Assembly (NCBI GenBank): GCA_021234155.1
Contig: JAJEKV010000232.1
Location: 498,001-562,000 of the forward strand
Origin: Isoetes taiwanensis
Lineage: Eukaryota; Streptophyta; Lycopodiopsida; Isoetales; Isoetaceae
DNA: 64,000 nt
Direction: 5' to 3'
This document shows positions 24,400 to 36,004 of this stretch, in pieces. The position numbers and the translations under genes were made by a program. Under the pieces are notes generated by a model. The model ran no database searches, was not told where the DNA came from, and saw only the letters and a program-made list of their open reading frames with translations. Position 1 is the first letter of the stretch. Every line of letters starts with the position of its first letter.

Positions 24400-24720
24400 C
24401 GATTGTCGATTTTCATGTGTTTGGGCTTGTTGGAAAGCTGGTTCAGAGATCTTTCCAACGGTGTATGGTACCTGCATGCCTGGCTTTGTTTCTGTGCTCA
24501 AATTGGCACTTTTCCGGGCTGTGTGCTAGGGTTTCTGTGGCGTCGAGACACTTCAACTACTGTATCTCTCACATCCGGTGTCAGATTTTCATGTGTTGGG
24601 CTTGTTGGAAAGCTGGTTGGAGGAGCTTTCCAACGGTGTATGATACCTGTATGCTTGTCTTTGTTTCAGTGCTCAAATCTGCACTTTTTCCGGGCTGTGT
24701 GCTAGGTTTTTGTGGCAGCC
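24400..24720. repeat. Duplicated LINE 5'-leader monomer
   Basis: Two direct copies, about 24403-24540 and 24584-24716, period about 180 bp. Both run from GATTTTCATGTGTT through CTTGTTGGAAAGCTGGTT to GGGCTGTGTGCTAGG. Tandem 5' monomers are known in several LINE families, where they carry the internal promoter. That role is inferred here. Confidence 0.75.
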
Positions 24721-24949
24721 GGACACACCGAGATATCGAGTCGTCGCCCAAGTCATACCCCAAGTCATGGCCACGAGACCGCCCCGCGTGTGGACCCACA
24801 CTTGGTTGGTGAGCTACCTCAGACCACACCAACCCATCACGGGAAGGCCCAAACACACCAACCACTCGGTTGACCCCACGCAGCAGAGCCCTGCGGGAAG
24901 ACCATGAAGCGGGGGCCACCAAGGAAGAGGCCTCGCAGGCAGGGAGACG

Positions 24950-26300
24950 TCTTCCATGAAGAGGGAGGTCCGAGCCAAGGCCGGTCGACCCGACAAAGCG
25001 GGCCATACAGGCAATCCGCCGGTCGAACCTTGGAGCCGATTCAAGGCGAGGGTTGAGGCCAAGCAGTGCACGCCTTGCGTGCCTCCCAGAGGTGGCGAAC
25101 ATAACATCTCTGATGTTGGCGAGGCGCTTGGTGCCGTAAAAGCGGCTAATCCACGCAATGGAGGATCGTCACGACGAGGCGTGCAGATGATAGCATCCAC
25201 TTGCTGCAATTTGGCGGGGACAAAGAATACCGGCCAGGAGCTTGCGGATATGAGGGGGTGTAGACACGCGGTTGGCGCCTAATGGGAAGCCGGACGCAGG
25301 ACGTGAACGGGTAGAGCAGAAACACTCAGAAACTGCCCCGGATCCGTGCCGAGGTTGAGGAGGCTAAGGCCACGACACGAGGAGCACAGCCGCCCCCCGG
25401 CCGAGGTTGCGAGGCCGCCATCGTGAGACAAGGATTCCGTACGCCGCCTGAAGCTAGCCGCGTAATCGAGCGCCGAGTAAGGATTTAGCACGAGACGGAG
25501 CTACAGAGCCGGGCGGCCGCTGCCCGAAGGCAAGGGCCTCCATGCCGAGGCACATGAGCAACTCCGCCATTGCACGCGGAGATGGCAAGACATGACAACG
25601 CCTCGCAAGAGCCGAGCTCCGCACTCGGGAGAACGTAAAACCACAAAGAAAGAACATACCAACCCCCGCGAACCCACCAACCTACAGGGCGCCAACTTGG
25701 AACACATGCCGCGGACACATCGATCACGCCGCCGCCACCACACCCCGGCGCCGGGCCACAGCAGCATGCCTCACCCACCTCAACCAACACCGTGGCCCCG
25801 CCAACCCCGTAGGAACTCGAGACGCAGGAGGCGCAATGTGGTAGAAAAGCGAGGGCGTGAGGAGGAGTCTGAGAACATCTCACTTCCGACCTGCATACGT
25901 ATCTTGGCCAGGATGATGTTCCCAAAGACTGCGTGACCATTGGAAAGTGAGTCATCATGGAATTGGCACTCGATTACCCCTGCGGTCATCTTCACGATTG
26001 AGAGCGCGTGCAGGCGGGTGGCCATCCTCAAGGCCGTATCGAAGTTGAAGGGGGACGGCTCAGATGCTGTTCGACTTGACTCAAAGACAAAGAAGACCAA
26101 GGCGTGAAGCTGGCCAAAGTCGGGGGCCCCGCAGACATGGAGGGGCAAATGGGGCTGGTCCTGGAAGGATGCTTGAATTCGTGGCAAACCAAACGTGGAT
26201 GTAGCACTCCGCCCTCGAGTCCCCTCCGGGCCCCAGCGCACAAGCATCCACATCTTCCGCCTCCCCCGGGACCACCACCAACACCGGACCGAAGTGGCGA
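24950..26300 (+). pseudogene. LINE ORF1-like region (Pro/Arg-rich), broken
   Basis: Located between leader and endonuclease. Two frames, 24956-25282 and 25592-25936, and a later one to 26313 encode basic, Pro- and Arg-rich peptides (for example RRHHTPAPGHSSMP, PPPGPPPTPDRSGD). LINE ORF1 proteins are nucleic-acid-binding and vary strongly. I see no intact zinc knuckle or RRM, so the call rests on position and composition only. Confidence 0.4.
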
Positions 26301-26332
26301 TGCATGCCACTAAATAGGGATCGTGCCTCATC

Positions 26333-27046
26333 GTGGTATCCGGAATTGCCCGTGGCTTTCCATGGCGAAGGGGGGACGATCTCAATTCCGTTGCCATGGA
26401 CATGGACCTTATCTTCCTCATGGAAACATGGGAACATCTTTGGTCACAAAGCTATCGATTTGCCGAGGATACCGGCTACTCCGTCTTCAATGAGTGCAGG
26501 AAACGAGGACACAGAGGAATTGCGTGTTACTACCAGGCGACCTTGGCCCAATCGGTCTCCCTGTGCAAAGGCGGGCAGGCTGCACTTGAGATACACGGTG
26601 GGTATGAAAAGTGCGAAACGGCGATGGCGACCCCTCTCTTTGTGGCGGCTTGCTACTTCCCACATGCCGAGAAACAACTTTTACCACACGCACCGGATAT
26701 GGATAGGCGGGGAGCCTATATGTCGATCTATATGATGACATACAACAAGTCTGAACAATTGGGCAAGGTCATGTTGCTTGGAGACTTCAATGCCCCATAC
26801 GGGGACGCAGCGTATCCCAAAATAGCACCTCTAGTCGAGGATGTGTTGCAAATGGACCTCACAGAGATGGTTTGGCCAAGGGCGTCCGATGACAGCCAGG
26901 TTACGGTATGGCGGCAGCTGCGCCGTCGGGCATTATCTTTGACCGTCATTTGGCAATGGGCTGGCGCGATGTCCGGCCCTCCGGCCCGCTTCACTTGTAG
27001 ACGGAGAGAACCAAGGGGCGACACGGTGTGGTGGATTACGTGCTAG
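26333..27046 (+). pseudogene. LINE apurinic-type endonuclease domain (remnant)
   Basis: A 237-codon frame with the LINE endonuclease landmarks: DLIFLMETWE near residue 24 (start of the EEP fold, metal-binding Glu), RGHRGIACYY, then FVAACYFP and MLLGDFNAPYGD (catalytic GDFN). After about residue 180 it drifts and lacks a clean SDH ending. This domain nicks the target DNA to prime reverse transcription. The frame is continuous here, although the element as a whole is dead. Confidence 0.8.
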
Positions 27047-27859
27047 CGAGACGAGCAATGCCTACACTTGATCACCGCCAGTTAATCCGGACGGGTGGTA
27101 GGGACGAGGAAGTAGACTCGACCATCAGCCCCCGTTCTTGCAGATAGATTGGCGTGCCAACCGAAAGCACCCATTGCCCCAATACCCCATGTACCACCGG
27201 TTGCGTCTCGGACTATGATCGATGCGGCGGTCTATCTGCGAGGATGCTTGAGCATGAGCCGCCGGGAGTGCCGCAACTCCCCACACTTCAACCGAGACGC
27301 CCGGTGAACGGCTCTTCCGGGGTAGGGGCCGATGCTTTGGGAGAGGCCGCTCTCGAAGATCCACGGGGCTGCAATCACCTTCCCTCGCGAATCACCGTTC
27401 GATGCCGAATGCCGGGAGTTGAACGATAGCTCCGCCAAGTCTTTGGACCCCACCATTCGCCCGTAGTCGTCCGTCAATACCTTCCTTCCTCAAGACCAAG
27501 AAAGCGGTACCTTGCGAGCACCAAAGAATGATGTTTGGTCTTCTAGACCGCCACCCTAGGGCCTTACGGAGAAAGGTCTTGAGTAAGCCCCGCAAGACCT
27601 TCCAGGGAAATATTACCGGAACAATGGGTGAGAGATACTTGCGGCTGTATGACCCAATGGGAAGCCGCACCGGTACCTCCGCTTGAGGCGGGCCTGCGGG
27701 TCATTGCGAAGGGATGTCATAATGGGCACATAGCGCCCAAGCGAAGGAAGCGTGATTTGGATGGTATCGCAGGCAGAGCTTCTCAAGTGGGCGGGCCCCA
27801 ATGGTCTTGGGTTCTCCGCAGACTCTTCAGCTTGAGGGCATTGCAAGAAGGCTTCCCCC

Positions 27860-28570
27860 CGGCTGGACTACTGATTTAGAGTTGTGCCCATATACAAAGG
27901 GGACCCCCACGGCCACCTAACTATCGTACCATTATGGTGGGATTACGTCTTTGCCAAGTTGCTAGGGATTCTTGGCGATTGACACTTTGGGTGGGAAGGA
28001 TGGAGAAGTGCGGGCTCTCCGCAGGCGGGCTTCCGCAGGCATTCTACTATTGACCATATCTTCACTCTGCGAACACTCATAGAGGATAGCGGGAATCGGC
28101 CCGAGAATACATCTTTGTTGCTTTTGTGGATTTCGCCAAAGGCTTTTGACACGATGCCCCGGGATAAGTTGTGGGATAGATTGAGACAGCTAGGGACCCC
28201 CGTCGACTTTGCGAATGCTATATATCTGAGACTATCTGAGGCTTGCTCGGTTGTCTCCTTTGTCGGGGAGCCCGTTGTTAGTAGCATTGAGTGCGGGTGG
28301 CTGCCTCTATCCCCGACGCTCTTCGGCTTGTACATTGACCGCTAGAAGAATGGCTAATGAGCACGGGGAGGCGCTCGGTTGATGCACCACATAATCCGGC
28401 AACTCATATATGCTGATGATGTTGACCTACTCGCATATACCCTGTGAGGACATGCAACGCCACCGGATGCTTTGGACACTTTACGCCAATTCACCGACAT
28501 GAGTTAAGTTTTGGCCAAGACAAGGGTGTTGCTGGTCCCATCATCCCAAGCACCCGCCTTCCCTCATTCA
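27860..28570 (+). pseudogene. LINE reverse transcriptase domain (remnant)
   Basis: Collinear pieces in shifting frames: PQAGFRRHSTIDHIFTLRTL near 28014-28075; the equivalent of the FVDFxKAFD motif as WISPKAFDTMPRDKLWDRL at 28124-28180; SVVSFVGEPVVSSI near 28247-28290; PLSPTLFGLYIDR at 28309-28345; and YADDVDLLAYT near 28407-28440 (catalytic YADD retained). Stops and frameshifts lie between them. Weak C-terminal remains continue to about 29540. Confidence 0.8.
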
Positions 28571-29639
28571 CTTACCAAAGGGTGTAGTGGAGGTGTATTT
28601 GGGCATTGAGTTTTCTACTACCACACTTTGGGATGCATCCATCGTTACGGTCACGCTGCGGAAAGCCCCCAGATGCAATGCAAAACAACAAATACAAGGC
28701 AGAGTTGTATGCATGGGGTCACCAGCACACTTGTTAGTGGCCTTGGTTGAACCGGCCCCTCCTCTATGGGGCGTAGTGTGGGGGGCGGTGATATCCCTCA
28801 CCACTTGGAACGATCTAGAAAGCATGTGAGAGGCCTTCTTGGCGGGCACTGGGAGTGAAATCCACGGTCCCATATCGATCTTGCTCCGGAGACAGGCTTC
28901 CTTCTATTCTGAGGGCTGCTATTTGAACGCGTCATTATTTACTTCCGGAAGGTGGTGGCTATGGATGAAGCCCGGCTGCCCAACCTTGCTTTGGCGATGG
29001 CGATGGGCCCGCTTGGCGACTCAAAGCTTCTTTGGAAAGACAAGCAAGCCCGGTGGTTCTCGCTATGGAATGTGCAGCACCACGGATGTGGACCGATTGC
29101 ATACCGAAGGAACGCAGCGGCGCCTTGAAGCGGTACTTGGATGCTTGCTTCATGGCCAAGCTTTGGGATCGAGAGGCCCTGTCACATGTCAAGGTGGCAA
29201 ATTATCGACAACGAGTTAATCCCATGCTCACGAGGGGCCACACCACTACACGTGCACCCATCTACCCATGAAAAAGCGCCAAGGTGATTGCTTCCATTAC
29301 GACAGGTGCACACCACCTCCGCATTGAGGCGAGGGGAGATGGATTCGGGAGCAGCGTGAGGACAGAGTCGGTCAATCTTTGTCAGCGAGCGCCATTGAGG
29401 ATGAAAGTCCACGCCCTCCGGGCTTTGTCCGTGCATTTGAGCATATCGGGCTCGGTATGCTCGGTTAGTTGTGCCCCATCGGGGCCTTGCATGAGCCCGA
29501 GCACCTGCTGTAGGCTTGTTGGGATCGTACCTCCGGGGAGGTAATGGATCGCGGACTCGAGTTATGCCCCCCGTCCGAAGGCATTAACCTGTTGTACTTG
29601 TGATTATGTATATAAGCGTGCGGTATGTCGACATCCTTA

Positions 29640-29790
29640 TTGCTACTAAAGGTTTTTCCCGAAAACCCTCCGGGCGGGGTTTTTAATCTGGTAGTAATAT
29701 CGCCTTTGCTCTCTCTTTGTACTTGGGTCCCATAGGCGGTTGGTCTCCGTGGACGATAAAATCATATTCTATTCTTCTAATATGTGCATA
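29640..29790 (+). repeat. Reference LINE 3' end
   Basis: CGAAAACCCTCCGGGCGGGG, then TTTTTAATCTGG, GGGTCCCATAGGCGG, TTGGTCTCCGTGGACGAT and AAAATCATATTCTATTCTTC. The block CC(T)CCGGGCGGGGTTTTTAATC recurs at 47660. GGGTCCCATAGGC with TCCGTGGACG recurs in part at 8070, 32322, 36293, 43770 and 48970. This defines one 3'-end family in the window. Confidence 0.8.
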
Positions 29791-30863
29791 TGTGCATGAC
29801 CTAATAAGTCATGTCCATCTTGTCAAAATGTGCATGGCTGCCACTTCGCAGTTAGTGAGGCGGGCAAAGGTGTGCATATCCTAGATTTTAGATGTTGTAA
29901 AATATTTCTTACCATTACACCCACAAAATCTCGTTATAAGAACATGTTAAACATTAAACTACGGTTTTGTTCCCATAAGTCATTGCACACTTTATTCATT
30001 TGAAATATATAGTGCATGCATCCTTGAAGCCATTTTATTTTTCTGAAAAAATGTTGGCTCAGTTTCTCTCACTGCCAAATTTCTCTCTCAACTCCGTAAA
30101 GCGCTAAGTGCTGTTTTTGCATAATTCATATTGTGTAAATTGTTGCCCAAGGAAAAGATTCTCCAACTGTAGCAGATTGAAGAATATAACAGCCAAAAAG
30201 TTCATTTCTAGGAGCATGCCATGTTTTTTTTGAGGGAATCTTTGAAACGGGAGTTGTGCAACACTCCCGTTTTGGGGATATCCACATTCATCATTTTTAT
30301 CATCCTGGCCATTCAAATCAGGCAAATAGACGGCAAAAGCAGAGCCAAATCTCCCTCCGTTGAATTGATTCAAGCCTCAGCTCTCCACTACATCGATTTT
30401 GGCTATTTATTACTCTATTAACACAGAAAAGATGCCCTCTTTGTTTATAGTTTCTGATTTCTACAGTCTAAGCTTCCTCAAAAATGAAATCTTTAGTTTA
30501 TGGCGAGTTATTAGCAATAGAGGTTATCGGAACTTGACGGATCACCTTACCATAGAGGATATCATCTAAGAAGAGCTTAGAGTTGAGAGGAGGAGCAATT
30601 GGAGGAGCCGTCCGCTCGTAAATCTGCATGCATCCATAACCCTAGAGCTAGCTCAAAAGAAGCATTGAATGTCTACATAGTAATTAAAATGCATGAGCCA
30701 TACTGGCGATCGGATTTAACATCATTGGAGCTATTGCAGATAGCGCAAACAGGGGATATTGTTGCAGCTGATTGCATGTTCTCAAAATGCTTGTCTAAAC
30801 TAGGTAGTATCTCCGCTGAAGTATCTGCAGAATAACTGGAATCCTCTGTCGAAATAACTGAAA
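29791..30863. other. Intergenic stretch, nothing firm
   Basis: Short frames near 30221-30421 and 30599-30835 lack motifs; the second begins at a non-ATG codon. An inverted pair ACGGGAGTTGTGCAACACTCCCGT at 30248-30271 (12-nt arms ACGGGAGTTGTG/CAACACTCCCGT with mismatches) is a small hairpin of unknown meaning. Confidence 0.4.
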
Positions 30864-31200
30864 CTAGAAACGTGTGCCCGGCGATGCCGGGCATAGTTGT
30901 GGGCAGGTGGAATGGGTGGATGTATTAAAGGAAAAAAAACTTGTAAATGTAACTGTGTTTGTAGATGTAATGGAGTGCTAAATATGCAGAGTTTAAAGTT
31001 TAGGGCGAGTGTGTGGGATGTGAAGTTCAATCATATGTTTGGATTTAATGCATAAGTGGCTGCATAAGTGGTAGATCATTATGGCGATGCCGGGCATTAG
31101 TCGTGGACTTATGGTGTTTGTGATGTTGGTGTGCAAGCCTTGTCCATAAGTATCTATTTGCGCATGATGGGGAAAAATTAGTTGTTGGGAAAATGGCATA
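30864..31200 (-). mobile_element. Helitron 3' end (non-autonomous), copy 1
   Basis: On the minus strand the sequence ends with hairpin GCCCGGC-ATC-GCCGGGC (30892-30876), then ACACGTTT, then CTAG (30867-30864), followed by a T. A GC-rich hairpin 8-12 nt before CTRR, inserted before T, is the 3' signature of Helitrons. The interior (GATGCCGGGCATTAGTC again at 31085) shares blocks with the copy at 51072. The 5' TC end was not located, so the outer limit is approximate. No Rep/helicase sequence is present. Confidence 0.65.
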
Positions 31201-32289
31201 AAGTTGTGAGGTGGTCCACGTGCTCAAGTATTTCCTTTGGTCTAATGCGCTCTTTTATTGGGTTGGTTGGTCTCTGTTAAGAAATCTATCCTATTCTATT
31301 CTGTTCTACTTGGTGTTTGTATTAGACGTTATTTCAATATATACCATTCTGTAGATAAACTATGGCCAAAGTTTCTTTGGTCCTCAAAAACTTGCCAAAG
31401 TTTGGCCGCCTTAGCGATGGTCGTATGAAATTTGGAGCCCTGCCAATTTCTAAAAGGAAAGCAGGGGCTCCCCCTTTGCAAAATCGGCAGGGGCCTCGCG
31501 ACCGGCGGCAGCTGGGAGTGGGTCTGTCTGTTTTTGGAAGGGGAGCCCCTACTCCCCTTTCCTTGAATGGAGAAGTGGGGAGGCTTCAAAAACCATCGCC
31601 GAATGAAGAAGTCGAAGCCCTACAGATGGAGAAGTCGAAGTCCTACTGATGAAGAGGCCAAAGCAGAGTTGATGCAAAGCTACCTCATAAACTATTTCGA
31701 CCTATTGTAAACCTATTAGCTACCGACTGAGTGGAATCATCCGCCCTACTTCTATTCCGCGATATTGGCAAACGCCACATGGCATTACCAAAACGATTTT
31801 GGCGACCCACTTTCCATTTGTTGTTATTGGGGCGATAAAATTCATTCACAATTTGATTTTGTAGTACTTGTGGCAACGTAGACATCATATCATGTGACAT
31901 GAAATGCAATGTGAGGACTCATAATCATTATAAATTATCATGGTACTTGCACTTGAGATTACTATTGCCCAAATAAGTGTACGCCATGGTGTTATGGACT
32001 CAAATACCTAAGGTACAAACTCCATCAAAATATATCAAAGGACAAAAACTCAAATTAACCATGCAAAATAACATACATTTTTCATTATCATTCTCTTAAA
32101 GAAAAATTCATTCTAATATGTCGTTAGCTCCTACACAAAACTATTTCCAACTTGATTCCTATAATCTAACTGCTAGAAATGTTTTATATCATATGCTTAG
32201 AAACACCATGGTCTTGTTGTGTAAACTATTTTAAGATCAATTAACTATTTTATTATGGCAATTGGATGAAGGGGCAAAATAAGCAAAAT
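31201..32289. other. Intergenic stretch; possible LINE tail near 31260
   Basis: TTGGTTGGTCTCTGTTAAGA then (CTATT/CTGTT)n at 31262-31312 resembles a worn LINE 3' end. A 95-codon ATG frame at 31362-31649 is basic and Pro/Arg-rich, with no recognisable domain, and is left uncalled. Confidence 0.4.
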
Positions 32290-32935
32290 AAGAAGGAAGG
32301 AAGGAAGGAAGGAAAAAATTTTAACGTCCACGGAACCCAATCGGGTTATGGGACCAAGTACATAAGGGACCGAAGTCCTGGACCGAAGTCCAAACAAGAA
32401 CATGGGCCGAAGCCCTTAAACCAAAGCACAACGTGAGCAAGGACACAACCATCATGACCTGGATTAAAAACCACCTGGGAAAAAACCGTTGCCAGGATGA
32501 CTATGGCTGCTCACCGATCCAAAAATCCATGCTGTTGCACAAGCAACAAGCATACCTTCATACCTCCAGCAGACAAAGCTTCACCAAGCTGCTCCGAACC
32601 GTAACCTCTTCACTGGCGGGTATTTGAAAACATACCTCGCCCCTAACGCCAATCGCCCGGTGACGCCCGAGGGAAGGAAGGCTCGAGAGAAACCGCCAGG
32701 GGAAATGCGCCCATCGGAGGTGCCTCCTCACCCATCCTCGCCCCTGCGCCAAGGTGCCCGGCACCCGGTATGCAGCGCAGGACATCCACTTCGAGGCACA
32801 CAGGGGCGCCATCCTTCCACTGCCATTTTGCTCGCGCCATCCATCATGCATCGATCCAGGGCGAGCCTCCGAGGCGGCGCCCAGCTGGCGCCAGCGCCAG
32901 GCCTGACAGGCGGGAGGGGAAGGGACATGTAGAAG
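32290..32935 (-). mobile_element. 5'-truncated retroposon with LINE-type 3' end and (CCTT)n tail
   Basis: Read on the minus strand, it ends GGTCCCATAACCCGATTGGG, TTCCGTGGACGTTAAAATTT, then (CCTT)5, matching the LINE 3' family. Sequence up to about 32935 is GC-rich, unlike its flanks, and probably belongs to the same insertion. The frames in it encode no endonuclease or transcriptase, so it is either a 3'-UTR piece or a non-autonomous relative. Confidence 0.65.
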
Positions 32936-33100
32936 CAAGAAAATCCTTGTAACTCCGAAACTGCTGTTTTCGATGGCAAATGAATATTACACAGTTGCAT
33001 GTGGCTCTTTACCTGCATATTTTCACGCCCAATACAATTCTTTGAACCTTTAACAGAGCAAAAACAGCTTACCATGATGGTCTAGTGCTTTCACTAAACT

Positions 33101-33600
33101 GAGAAGTATAGCAAAGGCTTTTACTGGATCTACTATATAAACTACTGGATCTTTCACAGTGACAGCTGCAATCATATCATATGAAAACATGTGAACATCT
33201 GAACGGTAACATTTGAAGACCTTTAACTTATGAACATTTGTAACGAATTTCAAATTGTCGACTTGCTCATTTGTTTCTGCAAGAGTACGATATACAAGCG
33301 TGATAAAGATGTAACTTGGCAAAGCAACATGCTAAATTTACCTGAGAGCTAGGTTGCACCGAGAAGTATAGCAAAGGCTTTTCTTTGGATCTCTTGGATA
33401 ATTTGGTATTTCACGAAGGACCATTTGCAATCATATCATATGAAAACCTGTGAACATCTGAACAATAACATTTGAAGACCTTTAACTTATGAACATCTGT
33501 AACGAATTTCAAATGGTAGACTTGCTCATTTGCTTCTGCAAGAGTACGATATATAACTGTGACAGCATGTAACTTGGCAAACACCACCATAACTGTGAGA
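33101..33600. repeat. 260-bp tandem duplication with exon-like content (minus)
   Basis: Copies at 33101-33330 and 33361-33595 both start GAGAAGTATAGCAAAGGCTT and end near GTAACTTGGCAAA. On the minus strand both encode the same peptide pattern: RTLAE.NEQV, then LKFVT.VHKLKVFKCY, then SDVH.FSYDMIA, open across the repeat in each. That suggests a duplicated exon of an unrecognised gene. No continuing exons were found. Confidence 0.6.
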
Positions 33601-34735
33601 TCAATGTAAATGCATGTGAACAGGAGTTCATCTCTTCTGAATGTCTTTTTTGGAAGTGTCATAGATTGGAAATGCATGTCAATCATCTAGCTAGTCAAGT
33701 GCATACATCAGTAGCTAAATAGATGGCATTTATTTGTCACCCCTCTAGCGTGCAACTTGCCGGAAACACCATATAGTCCAAATGGTGGCCATATTGTGTC
33801 TTTGTCGAACATGCTCAACATAAACTCGTACATTCTTATTCTGAACTTATTCTGAATTGCTTGATTGCAAGAACAACTCTATCTCCAATACGACTTATGA
33901 TTTGCGGTCTCTAGAATTACATCCCTAATTACATCGACTTAGATCTCTGAGCAACCAACTTATCCAAAGATTCTAAAAAGTAGAACATCCAATAGTTGGC
34001 ATATTGATATGGGACAGAAAATTGAGATTATGCAATACTGCCCTTAATTTGGTCGTATTATCTCATATGCAATTCTGATATCATTCATAATCAGCATCAG
34101 AGCAATTTAGGTTAGAATCTATTAAAGGCTTAGCAGTAGGCAACACAATTAAGGAAATACGATAGAGTCTCTTACGCCTCAAAGCCATTAACATGACCAC
34201 TTGGCGACCATTAAAATCAGCACCATCATCACACATGTCTTTGTCTTACCATCTTGACTTATTCACCTCACGGAAAGGAATCAAACAAAGGATGTATAGC
34301 GGTTAAAAAACTTACTGCCCATCAACATCACTATTTAAAGGCTGGTTGCAGCAATAACACAGCCATGCAGAGGATCTAACATTGTAGTGTAGCTTGGAAT
34401 AGATTTTTATATTGATAATTTCATCCAGCCATAAAGATTTGACCATATTTGGCAAAGGAGTCTGATCTATGCACACCTTAAGCAAATATCATAGACATTC
34501 TTCAAAGACATAGATATGCACTAAGTAAGCTTTTAAGGAAATTACAAAAAGCGAAACAGAAAACGTCATAGAGATGAACTAAACCTCCTCCGCAGGTTGA
34601 AGGTCTTAGGTAGTCTATTGGCTTCACCCTTACGCAAAACAATGCAAGTATTAGTCATTTCAAATCAATGCTCACCTCCGAGGAAATCCGACCCGGCTAA
34701 ACAATAACTTTCTAATGAGACTAAGCGACTCATTC
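33601..34735. other. AT-rich intergenic stretch
   Basis: No gene, RNA or element end recognised. Confidence 0.5.
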
Positions 34736-34739
34736 TTAC

Positions 34740-34815
34740 CGTGAAGAAGAAAGACAATGAACTCGAGAAGAAAGACAATGAACTGGCTCGGAAAGAAAGA
34801 CAATGAACTCCAAAC
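34740..34815. repeat. GAAAGACAATGAACTC minisatellite
   Basis: Three copies of (A)GAAAGACAATGAACT with GAGA/GGCTC spacers. A fourth, GAGGACAATGAACTCCAAA, lies at 34914. Unit about 26 bp. Confidence 0.8.
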
Positions 34816-35199
34816 CGTGAAGTAAATCCTGAAAGAAAAAAGAAGAATAGTTCACGAATCCGACCACAATGGCGACATCTTGCATCATACCTTGGAAGAT
34901 CGGATCCAGAAAGAGGACAATGAACTCCAAATCGTCTTAATCCTGAAAGAAAAAGGAAGATTCATTAGTTTAAGAATCCGACCCAGCCCAACCGATCAAT
35001 GCCAAAGAAGATCCGACCCAGCCTATCTGATCAATGCAAAGTTCCGACTCACCTTTCCAAAGCTTCCAAAGCTGAGGCGCCAAAATCAGACGGATTGAAT
35101 TTCGTAGCAGAGGAATAAGAGGAATAGGAATTTCGTAGAGTGGCAGGGGGGAATTTCGCCTAAGATTTCTCATTGAAAGATGGCGTCCGAGTTCAAACC

Positions 35200-35365
35200 G
35201 AGAGCATTCAATTCTGGCAACCAAAATCCCGCCTATCTGGCAACCAAAATCCCGCAGGCGGGACGCAAAGCGGAAGGGAACGCCGCATGCGGCGTAAGAT
35301 GTGGCGTTCCCTTTGGCACGGAACCCAACAACATCAAAAAATAAAAAAGAAGATGAAAGTTTGAG
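35200..35365. repeat. Dispersed GC-palindrome element, copy 1
   Basis: GCATTCAATTCTGGCAAC, CGGAAGGGAACGCCGC with the 16-bp palindrome ACGCCGCATGCGGCGT (35280-35295), and AAATAAAAAAGAAGAT at 35337-35352. The same blocks in the same order and orientation occur at 56540-56690. TGGCAACCAAAATCCCGC is tandemly doubled here. Confidence 0.7.
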
Positions 35366-35664
35366 AGGTAGCATATGTAGCAGGCTTCACGGCTATGGCG
35401 GTGGATGCAAAGGCAGCTTTCAGAACGCAGATGTTTTTCCACGGCCCCCTTTCTTTTTTTTTGCATTTTTTTAATCCCTAATTTTTCCTCAGAAAGGTAT
35501 GTGTCGTCTTCAGAAATAAGCGTCATAAAAGAATATCCTAAAGGCATATTTGTAGGAGAGTTATATATATTAGAAAACAATTCCTTTAAGGCCCCAAAGG
35601 GGCCAAATTTTTTTTTAAGTTAACACAAACCATTACATTCAATAGTTTTAAATTAAAATCCCGC
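35366..35664. other. Spacer
   Basis: T-rich, no motif recognised. Confidence 0.4.
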
Positions 35665-35965
35665 TGAAACCCCCTTTGGTTTGGGTGCATACTCACACGA
35701 GGGTTGGCATAAGGCAACGAGAGCCCCTTCTGTACTCCCTAAAATCGCATAAAATCAACACCATTTAGTACATTGCCTCAAACCTTATAGTACTTCGTAA
35801 ACCTCGTCATATAGTATACCAAAACTTGTACAAGTATACTCCACAAACGAGATCGCTATCTATGGTCTAGATCTTGGAATAATTTGCAAATATACCCATC
35901 CAACTGCTCTCGATGCTCGGAGTCATCCCTCGTGTGAATATGCACCAAAACCAAAGGGGGTTTCA
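35665..35965. mobile_element. MITE with 39-bp terminal inverted repeats, 301 bp
   Basis: Ends 35665-35703 and 35927-35965 are inverted copies matching at 37 of 39 positions, starting TGAAACCCCCTTTGGTTT and running in to CACACGAGGG. The interior is AT-rich and noncoding. No clear target duplication is visible at the flanks, so the superfamily is left open. Confidence 0.8.
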
Positions 35966-36004
35966 AGGTGAATACCATTGAGACTCGTAAGGGATCCCTT
36001 TATG

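Larger units (their letters stand above)
24280..29790 (+). mobile_element. Full-length-like dead LINE retrotransposon (GC-rich)
   Basis: The element runs from a repeated 5' leader, through a Pro/Arg-rich region, endonuclease and reverse transcriptase, to a LINE-type 3' end with an A/T-rich pentamer-like tail. It is clearly more GC-rich than its surroundings. Frames are broken many times, so it cannot encode its own movement. The 5' boundary is approximate; the 3' boundary is set by the change from GGTCTCCGTGGACGATAAAA to a short ATTCT-type tail near 29760-29790. I saw no target duplication. Endonuclease before reverse transcriptase and a non-poly(A) tail fit the L1/I-like LINE groups of plants; the clade was not determined. 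Confidence 0.85.

Noticed and set aside
24581-25209. Long minus-strand frames rich in Arg/Ala/Gly
   Set aside because: Antisense to the GC-rich LINE leader and ORF1 region; open because of base composition only.
25780-26421. 213-codon minus-strand frame
   Set aside because: It lies antisense to the LINE region between ORF1 and endonuclease. It is GC-rich with no motifs, so it is a compositional artefact.
30599-30835. 78-codon plus-strand frame before the Helitron end
   Set aside because: Starts at TTG; no domain, splice site or homologous copy in the window.
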